From: Paracoccus jeotgali
GTDB lineage: Bacteria; Pseudomonadota; Alphaproteobacteria; Rhodobacterales; Rhodobacteraceae
Length of the DNA: 64,000 nt
Assembly: GCF_002865605.1 (NCBI RefSeq)
Contig: NZ_CP025583.1
Coordinates: 166,501-230,500 of the forward strand
Reading direction: 5' to 3'
Below, piece after piece: positions 41,286 through 50,411 of the stretch; position 1 is the stretch's first letter, and each line of letters begins with the position of its first letter. Under the pieces are notes generated by a model. That model saw only the letters and a program-made list of their open reading frames with translations. It was not told the DNA's origin and searched no databases. Both the position numbers and the translations under genes were made by a program.

Positions 41286-42728
41286 ATGACCATCGTCACT
41301 GATCTGCCCGTCACACAGGGCGGAACCCTCGACCCCGAGGGCAACACCCTCAACCCGGTCGGGGCGGACGAAAAGACCTGGGGCTGGTTCGCCATCTTCA
41401 ACATCTGGGCCAATGACGTGCAGTCGCTGTTCGGCTATTCGCTGGTCGCGTCGCTGTTCATCTCGTTCGGCGTCGGAGGCTGGACGGCCTTTGCGGCGCT
41501 GATCTTTGCCGGTCTGTTCACCATGTGGATGGTGAACCTGTCGGGCGCGCCGGGCGAGAAATACGGCATCCCCTACCCGGTCCTGGCCCGCGCGAGTCTT
41601 GGCACCCAAGGGGCGAAACTGCCCGCGATCCTGCGGGCGACAGTGGCGGTGTTCTGGTATGGGGTGCAGGTCTATTTCGCCTCGACCGCCGTGGCGCTGC
41701 TGATCCATTCCGTCACCGGGCTGGACGATGGCGGGGCCTTTCTGGGGCTAAGCGCCATCGACTGGCTGTCCTTCCTGATCGTCTGGGGCCTGCACATCGT
41801 CATCTTCTGGCGCGGGATGAGCTGGGTCGAGACCTTCCTCAACATCGCGGGGCCGTTCGTCTATGTGGTGATGATCGGCCTGGTGATCGTGCTGTGGCAG
41901 CGTTCGGACGGGCAGCTTCTGTCGGCGACGGCCACGATCTTCGCCAACCCCGACAGCAGCTTTGCGACCGAGTTCAAGGGCTTCGTCGCCATCGTCGGCA
42001 CCATGGTCGCCTATTTCGCGGCGGTGATGATCAACTTCTCGGACTTTTCCCGCTATGCCCGAAACCGGCGGGCGATGCGGGTGGGCAACCTGATCGGGCT
42101 GCCCTTCAACATGATCCTGTTCTCGGCGCTGGCGCTGCTGACCACCGGCGGCGCGGCGGTCGTGTTCGGTGAAGAGATCATCAACCCGACCGAGATCGTC
42201 GAGCGCACCGACAGCGTCCTGCTGGGCGTGATCGCGGCGATCACCTTCTTTGCCGCCACCATGGGCATCAACCTGGTCGCGAATTTCATCCCGGCGGTGA
42301 ACGGGATCGCCAACCTCTCGCCCGAGACGATCACCTTCCGCAAGGCCGGGCTCATCACCTCGGTCTTTGCGCTGGTGATCGGCGGGTTCTGGAACAGCTT
42401 CATCAGCCAGTTCGGAATCAGCGGCTTCGTCAACACGTTGGGCGCGACGCTGGCCCCGATCTTCGGGATCATGATCGTGGACTACTACGTCCACCGGCAG
42501 CAGCATCTGAGCACTGAAGACCTCTACGACATGGAGGGCGGGATCTATCACTACGGCAACGGCTGGCACGACGCGGCGGTCAAGGCCTTCGGCCTGGCGG
42601 CCATCTTCTCGGTCGCGACCGTATGGGTGCCGTGGTTCTCGGCGCTCGAGGGCTATAACTGGGTGATCGGCGCGATCCTGGGCGGCGTGCTGTATCACGT
42701 ATTTGTGGGAAAGAAGGTGAAAGGTTAA
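41286..42728 (+). CDS. NCS1 family permease, second copy
   Basis: A 480-residue carrier of the same family but clearly divergent from the preceding one. It has WFAIFNIWANDVQSLFGYSLVAS at helix 1, PYPVLARASLGTQGAKLPAILRATVAVFWYGVQVYF at helix 3, and NFSDFSRYARNRR. The ending (DLYDMEGGIYHYGNGWH) matches NCS1 proteins linked to uracil, allantoin or hydantoin uptake. GGGAGGAAG lies before ATG 41286. It ends the operon; a terminator follows. Confidence 0.88.
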   Translation: MTIVTDLPVTQGGTLDPEGNTLNPVGADEKTWGWFAIFNIWANDVQSLFGYSLVASLFISFGVGGWTAFAALIFAGLFTMWMVNLSGAPGEKYGIPYPVLARASLGTQGAKLPAILRATVAVFWYGVQVYFASTAVALLIHSVTGLDDGGAFLGLSAIDWLSFLIVWGLHIVIFWRGMSWVETFLNIAGPFVYVVMIGLVIVLWQRSDGQLLSATATIFANPDSSFATEFKGFVAIVGTMVAYFAAVMINFSDFSRYARNRRAMRVGNLIGLPFNMILFSALALLTTGGAAVVFGEEIINPTEIVERTDSVLLGVIAAITFFAATMGINLVANFIPAVNGIANLSPETITFRKAGLITSVFALVIGGFWNSFISQFGISGFVNTLGATLAPIFGIMIVDYYVHRQQHLSTEDLYDMEGGIYHYGNGWHDAAVKAFGLAAIFSVATVWVPWFSALEGYNWVIGAILGGVLYHVFVGKKVKG

Positions 42729-42743
42729 CGGATTGCTGCTGGA

Positions 42744-42772
42744 CCGGCGGAGCGTTGCTTCGCCGGCTTTTT
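42744..42772 (+). terminator. Rho-independent terminator of the racemase-permease operon
   Basis: CCGGCGGAGC (42744-42753), loop GTT, then GCTTCGCCGG and CTTTTT. The stem is ten base pairs with one G-T wobble. It lies 15 bp after the second permease stop. Confidence 0.88.
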
Positions 42773-43191
42773 CTGGCTCGATTGCGCGTCGAGCCGGGTC
42801 AGAAAGTCCTAGCGTTGCATGCTCGCGGCACCTTTCTTGACCGACAACCCGATGTTCAGTCGTCCGGCGGTGCAGTGGGTGCTATTCGTTGCTTGCCGTC
42901 AGCGCCAAAGCCCGCAGGGCGATGGGTGAGACACCACCAAAAGTCATAGCAAATCTTCTGACGAGAAAGGGCGCACTATCTGCCCCTAAACACTCGGTGG
43001 CAAACGTCACGAAGTTCTGCCTCTCGCGCTGATTTTTCTTTCATGAAATCCACCGCTGATCAGGCGCAACAGCCGCGAAACCTGCCTTTTCGTTCAGAAA
43101 GAACTGCCTCGATTAAGGCATGAAAAAAGCCGGCTCAACGCCACCTTTTTCTACGATCGCCACCTACCCCTGTGGGTTTTAATGCAATAGA
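42773..43191. other. About 420 bp without a gene, left edge of the accessory island
   Basis: No supported gene. AT-rich patches begin near 42940 and base composition drops compared with the operon to the left. If the Tn7-like element keeps a left end, it should be here, but I could not find terminal repeats matching the other side. CAGAAAGTC (near 42800) recurs inverted near 50315, which is within chance. Confidence 0.4.
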
Positions 43192-43416
43192 TCAGGGTCC
43201 GCCCTCGCGAGGGACGCTCAGTTCACTTCCTATAACACCAGCGTCCTCGAAACGCCGCCGTAGTTGCTGACCAAAGCCACCGGTCTTGGTCGCGACGTAG
43301 GCGTTTGTGAGGATCGCTCGCACCTCCGCTTCCAGACTCCTGCCGTTGCTCTTCGCGCGGTCACGCAAGTAATCGTGCACCTCGTCGGGGATTTGTCGGA
43401 CGGTCATATTACCCAT
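43192..43416 (-). CDS. FitA-type ribbon-helix-helix antitoxin, orphan
   Basis: A 74-residue protein with the FitA/Arc pattern MTVRQIPDEVHDYLRDRAKSNGRSLEAEVRAIL and a short toxin-binding tail. FitA normally precedes a PIN toxin FitB. Here the sequence after the stop (below 43192) has no FitB, so only the antitoxin survives. ATG 43416 has GGAG six bases upstream. Confidence 0.75.
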   Translation of the reverse strand: MGNMTVRQIPDEVHDYLRDRAKSNGRSLEAEVRAILTNAYVATKTGGFGQQLRRRFEDAGVIGSELSVPREGGP

Positions 43417-44978
43417 TGAAAACTCCATCAGTCGCGGGAAAAAAGCTTCTGCTCGGGAGATCATTCCGTCGGAAGATCATGTTACAACGGGCATGCAGTT
43501 CAAGCGGCTGCACGCCTCGATCAACCTGCAAGACTGCTTCCGCTCCGGGCAAACGCCCGGATTGTGCCGCCAAATCCACAACAGTGATGTACTTCGTCGC
43601 AAATTTTTCAACGGAACGAGACGTGACATAGCGGCGGATGCGGGCAGTCTGGTGCTCCCTAACTATGCGAGGTTCCAGGATGCCCTGATCGATGAGGCCG
43701 CGCACTGTGCGGATGCTGACCCGCATACGCTTTGCAGCCTCCGCTGGCTTGATGGCGCCATCTTGTTCAGCGGCGAATGCCATCCGCAAAGCATCAATTG
43801 ATACGCGGAAGTCGCGGAAGCGCGCTTGAGGTGCCTTATCTGCGTACAACTTGAGATGGTTTTCGACAATGATGTGGGTGACGCGATCCACTGGCATACT
43901 GAGTCTCCTCGATGTCTCCGGTATATCGAAAAGCTGTTCTGACAAAGTCTCTTTGGCTGCCAGTTCTCTCAGCTTATCTAGAAACACCTCAAGGTCTCGC
44001 GGGTGATATAGCGGAACGCTGTTATGTTCCGCATAGTATCTTGGGATCAGGCCCCGAGTCGTGAACTTCGCCATCATAATGCGATCAATCCCGACGACGT
44101 GTGCCGCCTCGGTCGCGTTGAGAAGGACATCGATCCCGGTGGCAATGTCTCTCACTATGTTCGCCGGAACGTACTGGTTCAGGACGAATTGCTTGCTCAC
44201 GCTGCTACGCTGCGCCAGCCCGATTGCGGCTAATCGCCGCCCGAGCTTCCAGCCGGATATCCCGAAGGTGCTGCGCGCCGTCGCCAGCGAGTGCACGTAT
44301 TGCTCTGGACAGGGTTGGCCCAGCACCACCTGCCCCTCCGCGATCGGGAAGTTCCGGAACACGAAGTCCCGGACAATGTCTCGGATGACATCGAAATCCG
44401 GATCGTCGTCGCGGTAGCGCAACCACTCGAAGAACACCCGAAACCGAGTCCGGTAGAGCGTGCTATCGAGCGGCTGCGCCATCTGAAGATCCTTGAGCTT
44501 GGCGCGAAAGGCATGCGGGCCTCCGCGCAGCACCCGAAACCCCGCCGTTCCGGCGGCCGCCCAATCAGCCGGCGCAACAAGGTCGCGTTTGGCATCCGCG
44601 CCATGGGTCAGGAGGAGGCCAAAGCCTTCGCAGGTCTGTGCTGCGACATGAAACGGCAGGCGGTCCAGCCAGCCATCACTCGCGCCGCTCTGAACGCGGT
44701 GACGCAGGTATCGCTCCAGTTCCAGGTCGGCGGCTGCCGCGGATACCGGAGCGACCGGGGCGTATCGTTCCAGCAGGCGCATGACATCGAAGGTATCGTT
44801 GCCATTCTGACGTGGTGGCAGGGAAACGAGATAGCAGCCATGGACCGGGCAGGTCCTCACCGAAGCCAGCTGCCACAGGCCATGATGGGCTGCATGATCA
44901 ACATGCCGGCCTTCCGCGAGGCAGGCCGGGCAGCTTCGGTAGCGTCCGAGCACGTGGTGTAATTTCACCGGCACGTTC

Positions 44979-46297
44979 GGTGTAATCCCGGGTGGCCATC
45001 GAGGTGTATGGTCGAGGTGGAGTTTGGCGACTTCAACCACGGACCACACGGAGACCCCGATGACCAAGACCAACATGGACCTGTCCGAGCTTCTGCAAAA
45101 GCACGATCAGGGTGATTTGCTTCGCAGCATTGCCGAGGCCGTCCTCCAGCTGATCATGGAAGCCGATGTAGACGGCCTGATCGGCGCCGGGCGCCATGAA
45201 CGCAACGGCGACCGCACGACCTGGCGCAATGGCTACCGCGACCGGTCCCTCGATACCCGTCTGGGCACGCTGAACCTGCGGGTGCCGAAGCTGCGGCAGG
45301 GCAGTTACTTCCCCGGCTTCCTCGAGGCCCGCAAGACTTCGGAACAGGCTCTGGTCGCGGTGATCCAGGAAGCCTGGATCAGCGGTGTCTCAACCCGGCG
45401 TGTCGATGATCTGGTTCAAGCCATGGGGCTGAGCGGCATCTCGAAGAGCACGGTGTCGAAGCTGTGCAAGGATATCGACGAACGCGTCGGCGAGTTCCTG
45501 AACCGTCCGCTCGCCGGCGAATGGCCTTACGTCTGGCTCGACGCCACTTATCTGAAGGTGCGCCGGGGCGGTCGGATCGTCAGCGTCGCGGCCATAATCG
45601 CTGTTGCCGCCAACACCGAGGGCCGCCGCGAGATCATCGGCCTTGGGATCGGGCCATCCGAGGCCGAGACCTTCTGGACGGATTTCCTGCGTTCGCTGAA
45701 GGCCCGCGGCCTCGACGGGGTGAAGCTGGTGATCAGCGACGCCCACACCGGCCTGAAAGGCGCGATCGCCCGTGTCTTCGAAGCCACCTGGCAGCGGTGC
45801 CGCGTTCACTGGATACGCAATGCCCTGGCCCATGTTTCGAAGGGCCAGCACACAGTCGTCGCCGCCGCGATCCGCCAGGCCTTTGAACAGCCCGACCGCA
45901 AGCACGCTGGCGAGACTTGGCGCCATGTCGCCGAGCAGCTCCGCACCCGCTGGCCCAAGCTGGCCGATCTGATGGATGCCAGCGAACATGACGTGCTGGC
46001 CTACATGGCCTTCCCGCGCCAGCATCGCACGAAGCTGCACAGCACAAATCCGATTGAGCGCCTCAACAAGGAGGTAAAGCGCCGCGCCGATGTCGTCGGG
46101 ATCTTCCCCAACGAAGCATCGATCATGCGCCTCATTGGGGCCGTGTTGTTCGAGCAGAATGACGAGTGGCAGACCTCGAGCCGCTACATGATGGTCGAGG
46201 CCTTCGCGCAAATCGACAAGGAGGAGATTGATCCCATTCTCAGCATCACAACGAAAGCCGCCTGATCATGCCTTCAGGCCATCTGGGAAATTACACC
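44979..46297 (+). mobile_element. IS256-family insertion sequence
   Basis: About 1.32 kb with one transposase gene. Terminal inverted repeats are GGTGTAATCCCGGGTGGCC on the left (44979-44997) and, reading inward from 46297, GGTGTAATTTCCCAG then ATGGCC. Another GGTGTAATTTC at 44956 could be taken as the left end, but translation through it restores TniQ residues, so the inner copy is preferred. No clean 8-bp target duplication is visible. Confidence 0.78.
45060..46265 (+). CDS. IS256 family transposase (DDE)
   Basis: A 401-residue transposase with the IS256 signature. Catalytic residues are D161 (VWLDATYLKVR), D227 (VISDAHTGLKGA) and E333 (NPIERLNKEVKRR). The N-terminal DNA-binding region includes WRNGYRDRSLDTRLGTLNLRVP. 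Intact, so the element may still move. Oriented opposite to the gene it disrupted. Confidence 0.93.
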   Translation: MTKTNMDLSELLQKHDQGDLLRSIAEAVLQLIMEADVDGLIGAGRHERNGDRTTWRNGYRDRSLDTRLGTLNLRVPKLRQGSYFPGFLEARKTSEQALVAVIQEAWISGVSTRRVDDLVQAMGLSGISKSTVSKLCKDIDERVGEFLNRPLAGEWPYVWLDATYLKVRRGGRIVSVAAIIAVAANTEGRREIIGLGIGPSEAETFWTDFLRSLKARGLDGVKLVISDAHTGLKGAIARVFEATWQRCRVHWIRNALAHVSKGQHTVVAAAIRQAFEQPDRKHAGETWRHVAEQLRTRWPKLADLMDASEHDVLAYMAFPRQHRTKLHSTNPIERLNKEVKRRADVVGIFPNEASIMRLIGAVLFEQNDEWQTSSRYMMVEAFAQIDKEEIDPILSITTKAA

Positions 46298-46629
46298 ACC
46301 TTGACGGACGTGACCGCAGCTTCGCAGCGCGGTGCGGCTGAATGCGGTGAATTTGATCCGCTCCTGCCCAAGGCGGAACCACCCCGGCTTGATCAGCTGG
46401 GACGTGCCCAGCTGAAGCGCGGCAGGATCGACGCCGGCAAGTGCCCCGAGGCGCGTCACCTCCTGAGCGTCGCCGTTCGCCAAGGCAAAATAGTCGATCC
46501 CGACATCGGAACAGAAGGTGATGAGCCTTTGCACTCCGTTCCGGCGGGCCAGACGCGAGCCAAGGGAGGTGGCGGACTCGCCCGGCACCAGGTCCACCGT
46601 CAGGGGAAGCTTCCTGAGGCTGCTGAACA

Positions 46630-47583
46630 TCAGCGTTTCTCCCGCGAGAAGACCTGCCGCGCATCGATGCGGACATAATCCGGGATGATGAATGGATTGA
46701 ATGTGTCGTCACAGGACGTGCGCAGGTGATAGGCTTGGGCAAAATGGGCTCGGGTCAGCTGCGATGCACCGGCGAGATAAGCCTGCTCGATGCCCGCCAG
46801 GATCAACTCGATGACCAGACCGAACTGATTTGCAGCGGCGTGGATGAGCCGCTCACCGTGGGCGAGTTCGAGAATATCTGGGCCGGGCACAAGCTCTGCC
46901 TTGCTGCAGTAGCTCTCGATGAGGTCAAGGACATCATTTCCATGCGCTACCGGCGACAGGCTCTCGAAATGGATGGTGTCCATGCGGCGGGCCAGCTGCG
47001 GGTCATGGTTAAGAATGTCCTCCAGCTCAGGCGTGCCCGAGAGGATGATGCCGACCGGCCATTCCGGATCCGTCATCAGCGTCTTGAGCATGGACGCGAC
47101 GGAATTGAGTTCATGCCGCGTTCCGCGAGACGCCAGGTCCTGCGCCTCGTCCAGATGGACAAAGAGGATTTTTCTCTCCTTCAGGTGATGCCGGACCAGG
47201 TCCCAGATGTACCAGGCCTGCCGCTCGGAGCTGATCTGGTAGCCGAGGGCCCGCAGCAGGGTCTGGCCGACGAACTTCAGCGTCGCAGGTGAAGGCACCC
47301 GGATACTGACGTTGGAAAATGCCTCATGACCGGAGCAGTTCAGTCGTTTGCCGGCCCGCACCATGAGATGATTCATTGCTGACGTCTTGCCGGTCCCAGA
47401 CAAGCCTGAGAGGGCGAGACCGTGAGCCTCGCTGGTCCGCCCAGCCTCGCAGTCGGCCAGCCGCTTCTCGATCAAGAGCGAAAAACGGTCTTCGAGTGGC
47501 CCGAAGCGGTCATGGTGGATGAAGTGATCGCGCAGTCGCGCGATCCTCCGGGCGGTATCTTTGATCTGTTCATTGCTCATCAT
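46630..47583 (-). CDS. tniB: TnsC/TniB AAA+ ATPase, transposition regulator
   Basis: A 317-residue ATPase linking target selection to transposase. Walker A is SGLSGTGKTSAMN, Walker B ILFVHLDEAQDL, sensor 1 ILSGTPEL. Length and motifs fit TniB/TnsC. The start overlaps the end of the transposase gene by about 14 bp (two adjacent ATG codons at 47583 and 47580), and its stop overlaps tniQ. Confidence 0.88.
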   Translation of the reverse strand: MMSNEQIKDTARRIARLRDHFIHHDRFGPLEDRFSLLIEKRLADCEAGRTSEAHGLALSGLSGTGKTSAMNHLMVRAGKRLNCSGHEAFSNVSIRVPSPATLKFVGQTLLRALGYQISSERQAWYIWDLVRHHLKERKILFVHLDEAQDLASRGTRHELNSVASMLKTLMTDPEWPVGIILSGTPELEDILNHDPQLARRMDTIHFESLSPVAHGNDVLDLIESYCSKAELVPGPDILELAHGERLIHAAANQFGLVIELILAGIEQAYLAGASQLTRAHFAQAYHLRTSCDDTFNPFIIPDYVRIDARQVFSREKR

Positions 47584-49705
47584 CGAACCTCCAACGGTTC
47601 TTTCGCATGCGCTCCTGCAACGGCGGCTCGGGGTTATCTCTGGGCGAGTCTGGCGGCATGAGGGCGCGTGGCGTGATCTGAATGCCTTCAGCCAGGGGAT
47701 CGGCAGACGGGGTCGCATGCCCAAGGCGCTCCGCATCGGATCGAACCGGGTAATGCAAGGCGGCCTGATGGCGCTCCACATCCAGGTCGGTGACATGGAA
47801 CGGGGTCAACTCCCTGAGCGCGAAGGCTCGGCGGTTGATCTCGGAAATCTGTTCGATGGCCCTGCGGACCTTCGGTGCGGCAAGCTCAGCATCCTTTCGG
47901 TGCTTGATGCGCAATGTGCGGACGGCCTCCTGCATCAGGTCAAAGCTGATACCGTCAAAGCCGCCCTGGTTTGCGGTGGCCGGGTGCCATATCGCACCCA
48001 CCTTCACGGCGATCCAGCCCATGTCCCGCAGGTCCGCGCGGACCTCGACGCTGCGCTGCGGGGAGTGCAGGAACGCCTCGCGCAGCGCCTCGCAGCTATA
48101 GGTCAGTCCTGAAAAGAAAACCCCGTCGCCGCGCAACTTGCGTTGCAGGGGTCTTCCGAATGCGCGTCGCAAGGTGAGCCCGTCCGGGACCGGCGGCGTT
48201 CCGTGCTTGGCGACCAGTCGCGCCCATGCCTCGTTAGGGGTTTCTCCGCCAAGCGAACCGTGCTTCTGGTTGTGATAGATGTCGACGACATAGGTCAACA
48301 GGATGGTGATCAGATCATCATCGCAGAGGCAGGCCAGTTGCTCGGACGGGTAGTCGCCCCGCTCGATTGTATCGAAGAAGGTCCTGCCGGCCAGCAACGG
48401 CATCAGCAGGTGGCCGTAGGTCCGGAAAAACGACTCGATATGGCCACGTAGCCAAGGCTTCCCGGCAGGCGGCAGAAGCGGGGTGACGCCAAGGGACAGA
48501 ATAGCTCCCTGGAAGTCATCGGAGGTGAATGCCGTTCCTTGGTCGGTGACCAGTGCCTGCACCCCGCCATGGTGATGCCACGTGCTTTCGCATCCGGCCG
48601 CCCGCGCCATCGGCGTCTTGTCAATGAAGATGTCCCGCAGCGCCCTCACCGCATCGCCGGAGTTCGGCGTCTCGGCCAGGCGCATGGAGAGGATGCATCT
48701 TGTGGCACAATCGATCGCGACATAGAGCCAGCGCCGTCCCGTCTCGAACCGCTCCTGACGTTCGGATGGCAGGTGATCCCAGATGCCGGTCAGCGTCAGA
48801 AGCGAGATCACGTCGAGGCGGTTCTCGTCCATCTCGACGCGCTCAAGCGGCTGCTGAACGTCGACGCCGTTCTCGTAGAACGTGAACTTCGCATTCGCGG
48901 CCGCGGTGCCATAGCGCTTGGCGTGCACGTAATAAGGGTCGGCCAGGTTCAGACGCCGGTTGATGCTTGCTGCGGACGGCACGATCAGCGTACCGGCTCC
49001 AGCCGCCAACCTCCGCGTGTTCTCGCGGACGAACAGCGTCCGCGTATCTGCCACCGCCGCCGCCTTGCTGGGACGTTGAGTGTCGGCATAGATCTCGATG
49101 ACCTGATTCATCAGGGCTTCGGACTGGTGGCACCATCGCGGCGTGCGATTGCCGCATCGATGAGTTTCCGGGATCAGGGCAATGGCGGAGTAGCCTGCCG
49201 CCTCATAGTTGCGCACCCAGTGTAAGGCTGTGCGGCTCCCCGGGAGCTGGCGCGTGACGATGTCCACGCCTGGCCGCGCCAGCTTTGCTGCCGCCATGCC
49301 CTCGCCGACGCGCCGCTCCACCTCGGCCGCGAGTTTGGCACGGCCTTTGAGGTAGCCCGCATGAGTGCGGTTGATCTCTTCGGATGATTCGAGCGCCAAG
49401 AAGGCATTACAGACGGCTTTCCGCCAGATCACCAGCCGCCGGATGGGGTCCGCGAGCGCGTTGATGATGTCGGCAGGCTTGCGACCGCGCAGATCCTGTA
49501 CCGCGCGATCGAAATATCCGGCGACATAGGTGGTGTCGGGCTGTCGCAGCAGGTCTGCCAGTTCCTCATGCGACAAGCGCTCGGTTATGCCCGGCTGGCC
49601 GAGCCGCTCGAAGAGGCCGCCCTTGTCGTCGATCTCCAGGGGTCGCATGGCGATGCCAGCGGCGGTGATCAGATCGGACTTCGCAAAACGAAAACGGATC
49701 GTCAT
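47570..49705 (-). CDS. tniA: TnsB/TniA DDE transposase
   Basis: A 711-residue Mu/Tn7-type transposase that joins element 3' ends to target DNA. The catalytic triad is D293 (VEMDENRLDV), D388 (ALVTDQGTAF) and E424 (GHIESFFRTY). N-terminal helical DNA-binding domains and a C-terminal Mu-like beta-barrel region (about 520-590) surround the catalytic core. It starts in an ATGA-type overlap with the TnsA-like gene. Intact. Confidence 0.9.
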   Translation of the reverse strand: MTIRFRFAKSDLITAAGIAMRPLEIDDKGGLFERLGQPGITERLSHEELADLLRQPDTTYVAGYFDRAVQDLRGRKPADIINALADPIRRLVIWRKAVCNAFLALESSEEINRTHAGYLKGRAKLAAEVERRVGEGMAAAKLARPGVDIVTRQLPGSRTALHWVRNYEAAGYSAIALIPETHRCGNRTPRWCHQSEALMNQVIEIYADTQRPSKAAAVADTRTLFVRENTRRLAAGAGTLIVPSAASINRRLNLADPYYVHAKRYGTAAANAKFTFYENGVDVQQPLERVEMDENRLDVISLLTLTGIWDHLPSERQERFETGRRWLYVAIDCATRCILSMRLAETPNSGDAVRALRDIFIDKTPMARAAGCESTWHHHGGVQALVTDQGTAFTSDDFQGAILSLGVTPLLPPAGKPWLRGHIESFFRTYGHLLMPLLAGRTFFDTIERGDYPSEQLACLCDDDLITILLTYVVDIYHNQKHGSLGGETPNEAWARLVAKHGTPPVPDGLTLRRAFGRPLQRKLRGDGVFFSGLTYSCEALREAFLHSPQRSVEVRADLRDMGWIAVKVGAIWHPATANQGGFDGISFDLMQEAVRTLRIKHRKDAELAAPKVRRAIEQISEINRRAFALRELTPFHVTDLDVERHQAALHYPVRSDAERLGHATPSADPLAEGIQITPRALMPPDSPRDNPEPPLQERMRKNRWRFDDEQ

Positions 49706-50202
49706 GCCGCCACCTCGGTGAGCGAGGGTCGTGAGCGGGCCAGCTGACGTGCAGCCTCGGCCGCAGCGCGGCGATCAAGGTGCTGGTCCGTGATCAGCAT
49801 GACGCGATCCGCGAACTGCTTCGGCGTCGCCACGGCAATCCGCTCCAGTTCAGAGACGAAGTTCTGCTGGATCACCCGCTGCATCGGCTTGATGGCAACG
49901 GCGGTAGGCTCCCCACCTGTCGTGGTGACGAGAAAGTCGAAGACATGCGTCGTCGGTCGGCCATCAGCGTCGGCATATCGCACCGCCGTCGGCTGATCCC
50001 AGATGTGGTGGATGTCCGTGCGCACCAGCGTCAGGCAGAGGAACGCGTATTCGAGCGCGCTCTCGAACTGGATGATGCGCGGACGCGGGAAGCCCGGCAG
50101 TTTCACGACAAGTGCGCCGCGCAGGCTGACTTTCGACCGGCGCGAGATCGAGCGCGTCGCGTGGCTCGGCTCAGGGCCGATGTAGATCAGGTTCTGGTTC
50201 AT
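49702..50202 (-). CDS. TnsA-like endonuclease
   Basis: A 166-residue protein with the TnsA nuclease order: glutamate in QFESALEYAFL (E47/E51), aspartate in HVFDFLV (D89), and lysine in AVAIKPM (K105). In Tn7, TnsA cuts the 5' ends so the element leaves by cut-and-paste. The usual E/Q before the lysine is an alanine here. Start at 50202 gives a natural N-terminus; the longer frame upstream runs through the presumed element end. It overlaps the transposase gene by 4 bp. Confidence 0.72.
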   Translation of the reverse strand: MNQNLIYIGPEPSHATRSISRRSKVSLRGALVVKLPGFPRPRIIQFESALEYAFLCLTLVRTDIHHIWDQPTAVRYADADGRPTTHVFDFLVTTTGGEPTAVAIKPMQRVIQQNFVSELERIAVATPKQFADRVMLITDQHLDRRAAAEAARQLARSRPSLTEVAA

Positions 50203-50411
50203 GATGTCTGGAGCACGGCGGCCCGCCCCGCAGGCAAGGCAGCCGCGATCTCCCCCTTCTTGTGGGTGTGTTGAACAGGCCCGCCGGTCAGCACGACCGG
50301 CAGGTTGACTTTCTGTTCGACTCAGGGGATGACTCAGGTGTCGGGAGTTCAATCGACATCTAAGAGGGGCTCACCTGTTACAGCAGGCGCCCCTTTTTTC
50401 ATGGCCCGTCG
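50203..50411. other. Presumed right-end region of the Tn7-like module with a terminator-like hairpin
   Basis: About 210 bp without a gene. AGGGGC (50365-50370) pairs with GCCCCT (50389-50394) around an inner CTG/CAG stem and is followed by a T-run on the plus strand (to 50399). TGTCG and CGACA flank 50338-50358 in inverted orientation. Terminal transposase-binding repeats are expected here but I could not define them. Confidence 0.4.

Larger units (their letters stand above)
43409..46630 (-). pseudogene. tniQ: TniQ/TnsD-like target selector, split by an insertion sequence
   Basis: The N-terminal part (46630 to about 46298) begins MFSSLRKLPLTVDLVPGES and contains the TniQ start ATSLGSRLARRNG. 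The C-terminal part (about 44978 to 43409) continues NVPVKLHHVLGRYRSCPACL with the zinc pattern WQLASVRTCPVHGCYL. It then has a long tail with two or more helix-turn-helix-like repeats (LNATEAAHVVGIDRIMMAKF and IKPAEAAKRMRVSIRTVRGL). Restored length is about 630 residues, longer than most TniQ and suggesting a TnsD-like DNA-binding role. The start overlaps the tnsC stop. The insertion destroys the reading frame. Confidence 0.82.
43409..50400. mobile_element. Tn7-like transposition module (tnsA-tnsB-tnsC-tniQ), tniQ broken by IS256
   Basis: Four overlapping minus-strand genes form a Tn7/Tn5053-type set: a TnsA-like endonuclease, a DDE transposase, an AAA regulator and a large TniQ/TnsD-like target selector. 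Presence of the TnsA-like gene separates it from Tn5053/Tn402. The tniQ is interrupted by an insertion sequence. Terminal repeats and target duplication could not be identified, so both boundaries are approximate and the element may already be truncated. Nothing resembling a CRISPR array or Cas gene lies in the module. Confidence 0.75.

Noticed and set aside
42799..42807. CAGAAAGTC recurring inverted near 50315 as transposon ends
   Set aside because: A single nine-base match over the searched lengths is expected by chance; no repeated binding sites accompany it.
42755..42949. 64-codon frame after the permease operon
   Set aside because: Starts inside the terminator hairpin and shows no family resemblance.
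44956..44966. Outer GGTGTAATTTC as the left IS256 end
   Set aside because: Translation across it restores TniQ residues NVPVKLHHVLGRYR, so the matching copy at 44979 is the better end.
43409..50400. CRISPR array or Cas genes in the Tn7-like module
   Set aside because: No regularly spaced repeats and no Cas-like frame were found; the target selector is a standalone large TniQ.
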